In this document: positions 9,525 to 18,969 of the stretch, piece after piece
Position numbering within the stretch: the first letter of the stretch is position 1
How the letters are laid out: each line of letters starts with the position of its first letter
Position numbers and translations under genes: made by a program
Notes under the pieces: generated by a model
The model's input: only the letters and a program-made list of their open reading frames with translations
What the model was told of the DNA's origin: nothing
The model's database searches: none
DNA from: Hahellaceae bacterium
Lineage (GTDB): Bacteria; Pseudomonadota; Gammaproteobacteria; Pseudomonadales; Oleiphilaceae
Length of the DNA: 64,000 nucleotides
Direction of reading: 5' to 3'
Assembly (NCBI GenBank): GCA_016716085.1
Contig: JADJWY010000023.1
Coordinates: forward strand, 876,863-940,862

Positions 9525-10529
9525 TTACTGGGATCGATGCAGGCGTTGAGCCTTTCCGCTTTCCCAGGGCGCTTTTTCGGATTCGTGATCATTGCTATCA
9601 TATTCAAACCGAAGGGAACTGTAGTAGCGGGCAGCCAGCTCAGGGTCATCGGGCACGACGTATTTTTGAACTGATTTTACGGCCTGGAGCATCGCCCGAT
9701 CAAAGGCAGGATCTCCCGAAGGTAAATGAGTCTCCGCTTTTTCCAATCGCCCATAAGGATCCAGTTCAAAGCGGATCATTCCCACCAGCCCCTTCGGCCA
9801 TGCTTTGTCTGGCCAAAAAGCCATGATTTGCCGTTCCATCGCGGCCAGATAGTAATTGATAAAGCGCTGCCGGGATGCATTCTCGTAGTAGTCATCCGCA
9901 TGCGCATCAACGCCTTCCAAATCAGCATCCGCCAGCGCCGTCAATCCTGATCCGTCCAGCCAGGCTTTATCTTTAGCATTCATAATAGGGGCGTCCACAA
10001 TAGGGGCATCAGCGGGTTTTTGGGGTGACTGCTCGGACGAGGGTTCCGGCAAGGGCGTCTGACTGACAATCTCTTTAGAGGCAGTCTCGTCAGGGACATT
10101 CTGTTTCTGCGGTTTCGCCTCTGCAGCACGCTGCTTCGCGGGTGCCCTGGCCGGTTGTGAGGAGGCTTTTTGCGGACGCTCAGCTGCATTCCCCTCAGGA
10201 TCGTGGCGCGGGTCATGGCGCTCCCGATCCTCAGGTGGCTTGGCGGGTACCGGTAAAGACGGTAAAGCCTCCACTTTTTCCAGCACCTTGTCAGGTTTGG
10301 ATTCAGGTGCCTGCACAGACGTCAGATACACGGTCTGGCTGCGAACCGGGGCACTTGCTCGCGGGGATGGCGCCTCATATAAATAGCCCGCGCAGATGAG
10401 TAGAATCATATTGACAAGTGTGCTGAGCGCGACGACCCTCAACGTCACATGCAGTCCCCCGCGGGAGCGCTTGTCGGGACGCGCCATCGTCGGCACTGTC
10501 CGCAAAGAATCAAGCGCCAGCTTAGCCAT
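9525..10529 (-). CDS. TonB/TolA-like envelope protein
   Basis: A 334-residue protein with one N-terminal membrane segment (VVALSTLVNMILLICAGYLY, about residues 32-51), a long Pro/Glu/Lys-rich low-complexity linker (about 60-180), and a C-terminal alpha/beta domain. The C-terminus contains YYLAAMERQIMAFWP, GMIRFELDPYGRLEKAETHLPSGDPAFDRAMLQAVKS, which is the layout of TonB or TolA C-terminal domains. It therefore probably spans the periplasm; the partner is unknown and no exbB/exbD is adjacent. Starts at 10529 or at the ATG at 10487 are both possible. The latter leaves more room for divergent promoters. Confidence 0.7.
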   Translation of the reverse strand: MAKLALDSLRTVPTMARPDKRSRGGLHVTLRVVALSTLVNMILLICAGYLYEAPSPRASAPVRSQTVYLTSVQAPESKPDKVLEKVEALPSLPVPAKPPEDRERHDPRHDPEGNAAERPQKASSQPARAPAKQRAAEAKPQKQNVPDETASKEIVSQTPLPEPSSEQSPQKPADAPIVDAPIMNAKDKAWLDGSGLTALADADLEGVDAHADDYYENASRQRFINYYLAAMERQIMAFWPDKAWPKGLVGMIRFELDPYGRLEKAETHLPSGDPAFDRAMLQAVKSVQKYVVPDDPELAARYYSSLRFEYDSNDHESEKAPWESGKAQRLHRSQ

Positions 10530-10548
10530 AGAAGGACACCGAACACCG

Positions 10549-11178
10549 ATGGGACTTTACCACGAACACATACTGCCTCATGTTATCGATTGCGTCTGCG
10601 GCATGGGCCGGATTCAGCACCACCGCGCGCTCCTGGTACCCCGCGCTCAGGGTACCGTTCTCGAAGTAGGCCTGGGGTCAGGCCTGAACCTGCCCCATTA
10701 CGCGCTCGACCGCATCCAGCGATTGATGGCGATTGAGCCTTCCGCTGGCATGCGCCGAAAAGCACAACAAAGAATACATGCCCTTGGCCTGACCCCGGAA
10801 TGGATTGAATTGGAGGGTGATCTTATTCCACTTCCAGGTAACAGTGTAGACACGATCGTGATTACCTATACCCTTTGCACCATTCCTGATGTGAGCAAGG
10901 CCTTAAGTGAAATGCACCGTCTGCTGAAGCCCGGAGGTCAGCTTCTTTTCAGTGAACATGGCAAGTCACCCGACGGCGATGTGTTTTACTGGCAGGAAAA
11001 ACTCACCCCGCTCTGGCGATGTTTTGCCGGCGGCTGCCATTTGAATCGGGACATCCCGACCCTCATCAGTGATGCAGGGTTTCAGCTGCGGGAGCTGGAT
11101 CAGGGCTATATTCCCCAAAGCCCCCGCTTTGCGGGTTTCAACTACCGGGGCATTGCCTCCGTCCCTGCTGAAAAGTGA
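10549..11178 (+). CDS. Class I SAM-dependent methyltransferase
   Basis: A 209-residue methyltransferase with the SAM-binding motif VLEVGLGSGLNLPHY, acidic motif II region IEPSAGMRRKA, EGDLIPLPGNSVDTIVITYTLCTIPD and LKPGGQLLFSEHG. This resembles the UbiE/Methyltransf_11 class, and closely the small phosphatidylethanolamine-methyltransferase-like group, but the substrate is not determined by sequence alone. The open frame extends back to 10396; the ATG at 10549 was chosen because it follows GAAGGA and removes overlap with the divergent TonB-like gene. Confidence 0.85.
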   Translation: MGLYHEHILPHVIDCVCGMGRIQHHRALLVPRAQGTVLEVGLGSGLNLPHYALDRIQRLMAIEPSAGMRRKAQQRIHALGLTPEWIELEGDLIPLPGNSVDTIVITYTLCTIPDVSKALSEMHRLLKPGGQLLFSEHGKSPDGDVFYWQEKLTPLWRCFAGGCHLNRDIPTLISDAGFQLRELDQGYIPQSPRFAGFNYRGIASVPAEK

Positions 11179-11279
11179 CACAGCGCATTGCGGCTCCAGA
11201 CCATAAATGGTGAAATGCCAGTCATTGCGCTCTACACCAACGAATGCGCTCAAAAAAAACAACAGACCGAGGTCTTCTC

Positions 11280-13019
11280 ATGGATAACACCATACTTGCC
11301 GAGTCGAAAGCGATCGATCGGCTGCTTCATGCCTTTATCGGAAACAGCAGCGGCGGCAACTCACCCGCCGCGATCTACAGTGCCTACATCGACTGGCTCA
11401 GCCACGCTATGATGGCGCCGGGCAAGCAGGCTGAACTGATGAAAAACATTGGTCGCAACATGGGACGCTTTGCGGTATACACCTCGCGCGTACTGGCTCA
11501 GGCCAATCCTGAGCCGATGATCCACCCGCTACCCCAGGATTACCGTTTCAGCGCGCCGGAATGGCAGAAATTTCCCTTCAACCTCATTCACCAAAGTTTT
11601 CTGCTGTATGAGCAGTGGTGGCACTATGCGACCACAGGGATCCCCGGTGTGACCAAGCGCAATGAAGAAATGGTTGAGTTCGGTGCCCGCCAGTTTCTCG
11701 ATCAGTTCTCACCCTCGAACTATCCCTGGCTGAATCCCGAAGTCATCAAGGCAACCAAGGAGTCCGGCGGAAAAAACTTTGTTCAGGGCTTCAAATACTG
11801 GCTGGAGGATCTGCGCCGCACGGTCAATAAAGAAGATCCGGCCGGTACGGAGAACTTCAAGCCTGGTAAAAATCTGGCCGTCACACCTGGCGATGTGGTT
11901 TATCGTAACAGTCTGATTGAATTGATTCAGTACAAACCCACCACGGACAAGGTGAAAAAGGAGCCTGTGCTGATCGTACCGGCCTGGATCATGAAGTACT
12001 ACATTCTCGACCTTTCTCCCGAAAACTCAATGGTGAAATACCTGGTCGAACAGGGACACACCGTCTTCATGATTTCCTGGTTGAATCCCGGTAGCAAAGA
12101 TCGTGAATTGACCATGAACGACTATTACAGCATGGGTGTCATGGAAGCCATCAATGCGATTTCAGCCATTATTCCCGACACTAAAATTCATACCTGCGGG
12201 TACTGTCTGGGTGGAACGATTCTCTCTATCGCAGCGGCGGCAATGGGTCGGGACCAGGATGATCGGCTGGCCAGCATGACGCTACTGGCCGCGCAAACTG
12301 ACTTCACGGAAGCGGGTGAACTGCTGCTCTTTATAAACGAAAGCCAGCTCACCTTCCTTGAAGATATCATGTGGGAACAGGGTTACCTCGAAGCTGACCA
12401 GATGGCGGGGGCGTTTATGATGCTGCGCTCCAAGGATCTATTGTGGTCGCGCATCATCAAGGAATACATGATGGCAGAGCGCAGCGGCATGAACGACCTG
12501 ATGGCCTGGAACGCCGACACCACCCGGATGCCCTACCGCATGCACTCCCAATACCTGCGCTCGTTGTTTCTTAACAATGACCTCGCTGAGGGCCGCTTTG
12601 AAGTCAACGGTGAACCGATCTTCCTGCGTGACATTCGCGTCCCCATCTTTGCCGTAGGAACGTCCAAGGACCACGTTGCCCCCTGGAAATCCGTCTTCAA
12701 GATCCGCACACTGACCAGTTCGCCGGAAATCACCTTCCTGCTGACCAGCGGCGGCCACAATGCGGGCATCGTCAGTCAGCCGGGCAAGAAAAACCGCAGT
12801 TACCAGATTCAGACCCGTCACAGCGGCGACAAGAACCTGAGCCCGGATCAGTGGCTGCAAAATGCCGAATCCCACCAGGGCTCCTGGTGGCCGGCATGGG
12901 AAGGCTGGTTGTCAGAACACAGCAGCGAAGAGGTTAAAGCCCCCCCGACGACAGGAAATACGGCAAAAGGCTACGGTGCCATCTGCCCTGCGCCGGGAAC
13001 CTACGTGCATATTAAGTAA
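11280..13019 (+). CDS. phaC: Poly(3-hydroxyalkanoate) synthase, class I type
   Basis: A 579-residue PHA synthase. The lipase-like box is GYCLGG with the catalytic Cys309. The triad partners appear as the Asp of GTSKDHVAPW and the His of TSGGHNAGI. The N-terminal PhaC region (PLPQDYRFSAPEWQKFPFN, YEQWWH) and the C-terminal PGTYVHIK are typical of single-subunit class I enzymes, which polymerise hydroxyacyl-CoA into storage granules. The ATG at 11280 has GAGG 7 bases upstream; the frame is open further to 11244. No phaA, phaB, phasin or depolymerase gene is adjacent, so the monomer supply must be encoded elsewhere. Confidence 0.92.
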   Translation: MDNTILAESKAIDRLLHAFIGNSSGGNSPAAIYSAYIDWLSHAMMAPGKQAELMKNIGRNMGRFAVYTSRVLAQANPEPMIHPLPQDYRFSAPEWQKFPFNLIHQSFLLYEQWWHYATTGIPGVTKRNEEMVEFGARQFLDQFSPSNYPWLNPEVIKATKESGGKNFVQGFKYWLEDLRRTVNKEDPAGTENFKPGKNLAVTPGDVVYRNSLIELIQYKPTTDKVKKEPVLIVPAWIMKYYILDLSPENSMVKYLVEQGHTVFMISWLNPGSKDRELTMNDYYSMGVMEAINAISAIIPDTKIHTCGYCLGGTILSIAAAAMGRDQDDRLASMTLLAAQTDFTEAGELLLFINESQLTFLEDIMWEQGYLEADQMAGAFMMLRSKDLLWSRIIKEYMMAERSGMNDLMAWNADTTRMPYRMHSQYLRSLFLNNDLAEGRFEVNGEPIFLRDIRVPIFAVGTSKDHVAPWKSVFKIRTLTSSPEITFLLTSGGHNAGIVSQPGKKNRSYQIQTRHSGDKNLSPDQWLQNAESHQGSWWPAWEGWLSEHSSEEVKAPPTTGNTAKGYGAICPAPGTYVHIK

Positions 13020-13080
13020 TCGTTTACCAATCTTTAATTTTTCTGACGACGTTTGGTCATTTAGTCTTACATTCCCAGAT

Positions 13081-13109
13081 ACCGACCCGGGCAACTGTCC
13101 GGGTTCGGT
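13081..13109 (+). terminator. Hairpin downstream of phaC
   Basis: ACCGACCCGG pairs with CCGGGTTCGGT around an 8-base loop, with one bulged T. It lies 62 bp after the phaC stop and before the ABC transporter genes. No strong U-run follows, so termination is plausible rather than certain. Confidence 0.45.
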
Positions 13110-13189
13110 CATGTCCAGTCTGAATCAAGTCAAAAGACACTGATTCGAAACACACTGGAAACTCAATTGAAAACGGAGTGACGCTCAAC

Positions 13190-14122
13190 ATGATTGAGGT
13201 GAAGAATCTCAGCCGCCGCTATGGCGATTTCTATGCAGTCAAAAACGTCAGTTTCAGCATTGCCCCCGGACAGATCGTGGGACTGCTCGGACACAACGGT
13301 GCCGGAAAGACCACCATCATGAAAATGCTGACGGGCTTCCTGGAGTCTACCGACGGGCAAATCCAAATCGCCGGAAAAGATCTTCAGCAGCACAGTCTGG
13401 AACTGCGTGGCCAAATGGGCTATCTGCCAGAATCCCCCCCGATTTACCCGGAAATGACAGTCTTCGACTACCTTGAGTTCGCCGCCCAGCTCAAAGGCGT
13501 CGCTACCGCCGAGCGAGAAACTGCGGTCATCGATGTCATTCGTAAAACGGATTTAGGAAGCAAGGCTGCCGCGCCCATCAGCACCCTGTCGAGGGGCTAC
13601 CGGCAACGTGTGGGCGTCGCTCAGGCCCTGCTCAATAAGCCCGCCCTGCTGATTATGGACGAACCTACCAATGGACTGGACCCCACCCAGATCGAGCACA
13701 TGCGTGACCTGATTCGTTCTCTACGCGAACATACCACCGTTATCCTGTCGACTCACATCATGCAGGAAGTCAGTGCGATGTGTGACCGGGTATTGATCAT
13801 TCGCCACGGCGAACTGGCACTGGACTCCACCCTGGAGGCGCTCAAGCAGTCCAACCGGCTTCTGTTGAAATCGACCGCCCCCCTTGAGAAGGTCCGTCAT
13901 GCGCTTGAGCAACATCAGGGATTGACCCTGATTCAGGATGAACAGGGACGAATTCACCTGACGTCGCAAACCGGCGATTTGGGTGAACCCCAGATTACGG
14001 AGATTGCGCGCAGCCTGATGATCGCCAATATTCCGTTCTCGGCGCTGCACCCGGAAATCCGCGACCTCGAAACCGTCTTCAAAGAAATCAATAATCAGAA
14101 GGAGTCTCGCCATGCAGCCTAA
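13190..14122 (+). CDS. ABC transporter ATP-binding protein, GldA-like
   Basis: A 310-residue ATPase: Walker A GHNGAGKTT, signature LSRGYRQRVGVAQAL, Walker B LLIMDEPTNGLDP and H-loop STHIMQE. The sequence is of the CcmA/GldA type that pairs with ABC-2 permeases. A GTG at 13178 is in frame but overlaps the GGAG Shine-Dalgarno sequence itself; the ATG at 13190 is the better start. Its end overlaps the next gene by 11 bp. Together with the following two genes it forms an operon seen in many gammaproteobacteria. The transported substrate is not known; the name comes from Bacteroidetes gliding genes and does not imply gliding here. Confidence 0.9.
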   Translation: MIEVKNLSRRYGDFYAVKNVSFSIAPGQIVGLLGHNGAGKTTIMKMLTGFLESTDGQIQIAGKDLQQHSLELRGQMGYLPESPPIYPEMTVFDYLEFAAQLKGVATAERETAVIDVIRKTDLGSKAAAPISTLSRGYRQRVGVAQALLNKPALLIMDEPTNGLDPTQIEHMRDLIRSLREHTTVILSTHIMQEVSAMCDRVLIIRHGELALDSTLEALKQSNRLLLKSTAPLEKVRHALEQHQGLTLIQDEQGRIHLTSQTGDLGEPQITEIARSLMIANIPFSALHPEIRDLETVFKEINNQKESRHAA

Positions 14123-17012
14123 AGGCAGCATCACGTGCCTGGCCCGCAAGGAGATCGCCCAGTTTTTCTCCTCGCCGGTAGCTTTTGTGTTCCTGGGTAC
14201 ATTTCTGGCCGTCAGCCTGTTTTCGTTCTTCTGGGTGGATGCCTTTTTTGCCCGTAACATCGCGGACGTTCGTCCCTTATTCCAATCCATGCCGCTGCTA
14301 CTGATCTTTCTGGTTGCGGCGCTGACCATGCGCATGTGGAGTGAAGAGCGTCGCATGGGCACCATCGAGTTTCTGATGACACTCCCCGTCACACCGCTCA
14401 AGCTGGTATTGGGTAAGTTCGTCGCCTGTATCGCACTGCTCGCCATTGCGGTGGCGCTGACGCTCCCCCTGCCCATTACCGTCAGCCTGCTAGGCAACCT
14501 CGACTGGGGTCCGGTCTTCGGCGCATACCTGGCGACTCTGTTCCTGGGTGCGTCATATATCGCCATTGGACTCTTCATCAGCTCCCGCAACGATAGCCAG
14601 ATTGTCAGCCTCATCCTGACCGTGCTGGTCTGTCTGGGCTTTTACCTGCTGGGTTCCGAAACGCTCGCCAATCTCCTGAACCAGAAAACCGGTGAAATCC
14701 TGCAGTCGCTGAGCACAGGCATCCGCTTTGACTCAATCACCCGCGGCATTCTGGATATCCGCGACATCTATTACTACCTCAGTTTGGTAGGAGTCTTTCT
14801 GACCCTGAATATACTGGGATTGGAAAAACAACGCTGGTCTACCGGCAGTGGCCCCCGAGCCCACCATAAAGCCTGGTACGCGCTGGTCACGTTCACCCTG
14901 CTTAACCTGATCGTTGGCAACGTATGGCTTAGCCAGGTTAAAACCCTGCGTACAGATCTGACCCACGGCCAGATCTTCTCCATCAGCGATGCGACTCGCC
15001 AAACCCTGGGACGCCTGCAGGAACCCCTGCTGATTCGCGGCTACTTCAGCGCAAAAACGCACCCGCTGCTGTCACCGCTGGTGCCGCAATTGCGTGATCT
15101 GATCAAAGAATACGAAGTGGCAGGTGATGGCCGGGTGCGCGTCGAATTCGTCGATCCGCAACAAAACCCGGAGCTGGAGGATGAAGCGAATACCAAATAC
15201 AGCATTAAACCGGTTCCCTTCCAGGTCTCTGACAAGTACCAGGCCTCGCTGGTGAACTCCTACTTCAACGTGCTGGTGTCCTATGGTGATCAGTTTGAAG
15301 TGCTGGGTTTCCGTGACCTGATCGAGGTGAAAGAAAAAGCCGAAATGGATATCGACGTCAAACTCCGCAACCCCGAGTATGACATCACCAAAGCCGTAAA
15401 AAAGGTGCTGACCTCCTTCCAGTCGTCGGGCGAGCTCTTTACCTCTATCAAGCAGCCGATCACCTTTACGGGCTATGTTTCTGACACAACGGCCCTGCCT
15501 GAAGAACTTCAGATTCTGCGTGCAGCCATGGATGACGTTCTGAAAGACTTCGAAGAAAAATCCGGCGGTAAGTTTCAGGCCACACTGGAAGACCCTCAGT
15601 CGGGGGATGGCCAGTTAGCCCAGACGATTCTGGATCAATTTGGCATGCGCCCAATGTCGGCCAGCCTCCTGTCAAATGAGCAGTTCTATTTCTATATGCT
15701 GCTCAGCGACGGCAAGCAGCACGTTCAGATAGCCATCCCCGATGCGCTGGATAGCGAAGCGCTTAAACGTAATATTGAAGCGGGTCTGAAGCGATTTGCG
15801 GGTGACTTCACGCGCACCGTAGGGCTGGTCGCGCCGCAGGCAGAACAAAATCCCTATGCGCCGCCATCGAACACCCATAACTTCGATCTGCTGCGGGAAA
15901 AACTGACCGAAACACTGACCGTCAAAGACGTTGATCTGAATGATGGCAAAGTGCCCGAAGATGTCGACCTGCTGATACTGGCTGCGCCTGAAAATCTGAA
16001 CGACAAACAACTGTTCGCCTTCGACCAATTTTTAATGCAAGGTGGCACCGTCGTCCTGGCGACCTCTCCGCTGGCAACGGAACTGTCGCGCACCTCGCTG
16101 ATGGCCAAGCCTTATGAATCAGGTTTGGGGGATTGGCTGGCGCAGCAAGGCATTTCAGTAGACAACTCTTTGGTACTCGACCCTCAAAACGCGCGCTTTC
16201 CGATTCCGGTCACGCGCAACGTTGGAGGCTTTCAGTTCCAGGAAGTGTCGCTATTGGACTACCCCTACTTTGCCGATATTCGCAGTGAAGGGTTAAATGC
16301 GTCATCCATGATCACATCGGGCTTACCCCAGCTGACAATGGCCTGGGCGTCTCCCCTGCACTTTGACGCGACCGCAGCGACCGGGATCACCTATACCCCC
16401 CTTGTCAACACCTCAGAAGGGTCATGGACCTCTGAGAGTCTGGAATTGACGCCTCGCATGGGGGATCTGGCATCGACCACACTGTGGACACCTGAAGGCA
16501 AAACCAGCTCGCAGGTTGTGGGTGCGATGTTTGAAGGACGCTTCGAATCCTACTTCAAGGGTAAACCGTCGCCCTTGCTAAGCACGGAAACGGCAGAGAA
16601 AGCCCCGACGGCCGAGGGTGAAACGCCGCCAGCAGACAAACCCACATTCTCCGGCGTTTTGGATAAATCGGCTGAATCCGCCCGGATTTTCCTGTTCGCC
16701 TCGAATGAATTCGTCACCGATCAAACGATCAACCTCACCAGCTCTGTGGACCGGACACTCTACCTCAACAGCCTGCAGCTCGTGCAGAACGCCGTAGACT
16801 GGTCTCTGGAAGATCGGGATTTACTGGCGATTCGTTCGCGAAGCCAATTCGCCAACACCCTTCCCCCGATGGAGCCATCTCAACAAATGTTTTGGGAGTA
16901 CCTTAACTACGCCCTGATGTTAGCCGGTCTTGCGCTCATTTACATGGTGTATCGTGGCTGGCTGAGTCGCCAACACAAGCGTCATGCCCGCCTGCTAGGA
17001 GGTAATGTGTAA
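14112..17012 (+). CDS. Fused ABC-2 permease and GldG-like protein
   Basis: A 966-residue fusion. Residues 1 to about 245 are an ABC-2 permease with six membrane helices and the WSEERRMGTIEFLMTLPV motif. A further helix near residue 255 leads to a large GldG-like extracytoplasmic region (ABC_transp_aux type; LFAFDQFLMQGGTVVLATSPL). A final helix near 935-955 (YALMLAGLALIYMVYRGWL) is followed by a basic tail. In Bacteroidetes GldF and GldG are separate proteins; here they are one chain. It overlaps the ATPase gene by 11 bp and the DUF4340 gene by 1 bp. Export or envelope remodelling is likely; the cargo is unknown. Confidence 0.88.
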   Translation: MQPKGSITCLARKEIAQFFSSPVAFVFLGTFLAVSLFSFFWVDAFFARNIADVRPLFQSMPLLLIFLVAALTMRMWSEERRMGTIEFLMTLPVTPLKLVLGKFVACIALLAIAVALTLPLPITVSLLGNLDWGPVFGAYLATLFLGASYIAIGLFISSRNDSQIVSLILTVLVCLGFYLLGSETLANLLNQKTGEILQSLSTGIRFDSITRGILDIRDIYYYLSLVGVFLTLNILGLEKQRWSTGSGPRAHHKAWYALVTFTLLNLIVGNVWLSQVKTLRTDLTHGQIFSISDATRQTLGRLQEPLLIRGYFSAKTHPLLSPLVPQLRDLIKEYEVAGDGRVRVEFVDPQQNPELEDEANTKYSIKPVPFQVSDKYQASLVNSYFNVLVSYGDQFEVLGFRDLIEVKEKAEMDIDVKLRNPEYDITKAVKKVLTSFQSSGELFTSIKQPITFTGYVSDTTALPEELQILRAAMDDVLKDFEEKSGGKFQATLEDPQSGDGQLAQTILDQFGMRPMSASLLSNEQFYFYMLLSDGKQHVQIAIPDALDSEALKRNIEAGLKRFAGDFTRTVGLVAPQAEQNPYAPPSNTHNFDLLREKLTETLTVKDVDLNDGKVPEDVDLLILAAPENLNDKQLFAFDQFLMQGGTVVLATSPLATELSRTSLMAKPYESGLGDWLAQQGISVDNSLVLDPQNARFPIPVTRNVGGFQFQEVSLLDYPYFADIRSEGLNASSMITSGLPQLTMAWASPLHFDATAATGITYTPLVNTSEGSWTSESLELTPRMGDLASTTLWTPEGKTSSQVVGAMFEGRFESYFKGKPSPLLSTETAEKAPTAEGETPPADKPTFSGVLDKSAESARIFLFASNEFVTDQTINLTSSVDRTLYLNSLQLVQNAVDWSLEDRDLLAIRSRSQFANTLPPMEPSQQMFWEYLNYALMLAGLALIYMVYRGWLSRQHKRHARLLGGNV

Positions 17013-18025
17013 TGAAAAATTGGATAACGCTGCTTAGCGCTTTGTTGATCGTTCAGATCGGATTGGTGTTCTGGGCCTGGCGTCCTGCAACCCCTCCTGG
17101 CACCCAGGATGCCCAGGCTGAACTGTTAAAATTCGCACCCAACACCATTGACGAGATTCGCCTCTCGCGCAGCAAATCAGAGACCGAGGAGGCGGCCGCT
17201 GTCTCGCTTAACAAAGGTGAGCAAGGCTGGCAGTTGGCAGGCGATCAGTCACCCGTCAATGCCGACAAGGTTCAGCAGTTTCTGACAGAACTGCTGTCTT
17301 TAAAAGCGGGCTGGCCTGTGGCCACAACGGAGCAGACCGCACATCGCTTCGAAGTCGGAGAAGATAACTATCAACGCAAGATAGAGCTGGTCAGCCAAGG
17401 CAAGGTCGCAGCAACCGTAATGCTGGGAACATCACCCGCCATGCGCAAAGTGCACGCAAGAGTCCCTGGCTCTGAAAACACCTACTCCGTTGATTTCGCG
17501 ACATTTAGTGCGCCTGTTGTGGCAAAGGAATGGGTCGACAAATCTCTGCTGCACATTGCGCAGGATGACATCGCAGGACTGAAATACAATGACTGGTCAG
17601 CAGAACGCAAGGATGACACCTGGACACTCACATCACTGGAAAGTGGTTATGAGGTCAACGCTGCCGCATTGAATGATTACGCCTTCGAGGTCGCCTCACT
17701 CAGCTATGAAGAAATTTTGGGAACTGACGAAAAACCGGAGTACAAATTTGCAGACACGGCAACCGAGTTAGTGGTTACCCTCAAGGATGGCAAGCAGCTT
17801 ACGTATCGCTTTGCCCGACCTGAAGAGAACACTGCCATTATCAAGCGGTCAGACAGCGAGCGTTACTTTAAACTGGCCAACTACCAGATTGGCAAGCTAT
17901 TAAGCACAGACCGAAGCAAACTGATCACGGCGATCAAGGCTGACTCGCCACCAACGGAGAGCACCGGCACGGCGCCAGACGCGGAAATGACAACGGAAAC
18001 GAAGGACGCCGCGCCGTCTGAATAG
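17012..18025 (+). CDS. DUF4340 domain protein
   Basis: A 337-residue protein with one N-terminal membrane helix (ITLLSALLIVQIGLVFWAW) and a periplasmic DUF4340 region made of repeated beta-rich units (GEQGWQLAGDQSPVNADKVQQFLTELLSLK is one). The C-terminal 30 residues are Thr/Glu/Ala-rich and disordered-looking. DUF4340 genes usually follow GldA/GldFG-like transporter genes, as here, where TAATG joins the two frames. The molecular function is unknown. Its stop codon lies inside a strong hairpin. Confidence 0.85.
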   Translation: MKNWITLLSALLIVQIGLVFWAWRPATPPGTQDAQAELLKFAPNTIDEIRLSRSKSETEEAAAVSLNKGEQGWQLAGDQSPVNADKVQQFLTELLSLKAGWPVATTEQTAHRFEVGEDNYQRKIELVSQGKVAATVMLGTSPAMRKVHARVPGSENTYSVDFATFSAPVVAKEWVDKSLLHIAQDDIAGLKYNDWSAERKDDTWTLTSLESGYEVNAAALNDYAFEVASLSYEEILGTDEKPEYKFADTATELVVTLKDGKQLTYRFARPEENTAIIKRSDSERYFKLANYQIGKLLSTDRSKLITAIKADSPPTESTGTAPDAEMTTETKDAAPSE

Positions 18026-18037
18026 CCATTCAGACGG
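18014..18037 (+). terminator. Stop-codon-overlapping terminator hairpin
   Basis: CCGTCTGAAT and ATTCAGACGG form a perfect 10-bp stem around an AGCC loop, followed by TTCTCCCTT. The TAG stop of the DUF4340 gene (18023-18025) is inside the hairpin. Confidence 0.75.
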
Positions 18038-18045
18038 TTCTCCCT

Positions 18046-18969
18046 TCAGGCGGTCACAATGGCCGCCTTTTTCAAAAGTGCGTTACGCCGCATAAACCCA
18101 GCGACGCCCTGCAGGGCTTCGTCGGCTGCCGCTAACCAGCCGGCATGCAACTGAAACACATGCCACAAATTCTGAAACTCCTGGTAACTGACCTTTCCAC
18201 CGACACTTCGGAGTTTTTCGACCAGCTCGCGGGAGTCCTCCAATAGGATTTCATCAGTCGAAACCTGTATCAGGACCGGCGGCAAGCCACGCATGTCAGC
18301 CATCAAGGGTGAGGCATATTCGGGATGATTGACCTCTCCTGACAAGTAGTGGCGGGCACACTGATCCAGCCAGCGTCGGGACAGAATCGGATCCTTCTTC
18401 TCGGGGTACGAGGATTTCTCGCGGCGCCACAAATCGAGATAGGGTGAAAGCAATACCAACCCAGCCGGCAACGAGCGTCCCTCATCCCGCAACTTCACCG
18501 CCAGGGCAAGCGCCAGCCCTCCGCCGGCAGAGTCGCCTGCTAACACGATGTTGGCCGGCTCAAAGCCTCGACTCAATACCGTCTCATAGAGTCGATGTGC
18601 CTCATTCAGTGCAACGGGAAAAGGGGCTTCGGGGGCACGACTGTAATCGGCAACCCAAACGGCCGCCTGCGCATAGTGAGCAAGATGGCTGGTCAAACTT
18701 TGATGCGTTCTCGGTGAGCCGATACAGTAGGCTCCGCCATGAAAATAGAGCACGACGCCAGGGCCGCATGAGGGCGGCACCAACACATCCACGGAGATGC
18801 CCGAAAGATCCAGGGTCGACACTTTGACATTAGGCGCAATTGGCCCGAAAGATGCAATAAATTCCACCCACTGTCGCTGGATCGGGATAGGAATGCCAGC
18901 CTTGAGGATAGGTTTCACCCCATAGCGCAGCGACACGCGTAATGAACGTTTAATAAGGGCTTGTAACAT
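18046..18969 (-). CDS. Alpha/beta hydrolase, hormone-sensitive-lipase family
   Basis: A 307-residue esterase of the HSL (bacterial family IV) type. The oxyanion motif HGGAYCIGSPRTHQ and nucleophile motif GDSAGGGLALAL are both intact. The triad is completed by Asp in STDEILLEDS and His in LWHVFQLHAG. The ATG at 18967-18969 overlaps the TAA stop of the monooxygenase gene (TAATG), so the two are translationally coupled. A flavin monooxygenase of Baeyer-Villiger type plus an ester hydrolase is the classic pair that turns ketones into esters or lactones and then cleaves them. The actual substrate is unknown. Confidence 0.9.
   Translation of the reverse strand: MLQALIKRSLRVSLRYGVKPILKAGIPIPIQRQWVEFIASFGPIAPNVKVSTLDLSGISVDVLVPPSCGPGVVLYFHGGAYCIGSPRTHQSLTSHLAHYAQAAVWVADYSRAPEAPFPVALNEAHRLYETVLSRGFEPANIVLAGDSAGGGLALALAVKLRDEGRSLPAGLVLLSPYLDLWRREKSSYPEKKDPILSRRWLDQCARHYLSGEVNHPEYASPLMADMRGLPPVLIQVSTDEILLEDSRELVEKLRSVGGKVSYQEFQNLWHVFQLHAGWLAAADEALQGVAGFMRRNALLKKAAIVTA
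18048..18072 (+). terminator. Second terminator hairpin with U-run
   Basis: AGGCGG and CCGCCT pair around a 9-base loop, followed by five T. It acts on plus-strand transcripts leaving the ABC operon and is embedded in the 3' end of the convergent esterase gene. Confidence 0.6.

Noticed and set aside
10396..10548. N-terminal extension of the methyltransferase
   Set aside because: It would overlap the divergent TonB-like gene by 134 bp; the conserved domain starts at the ATG at 10549.
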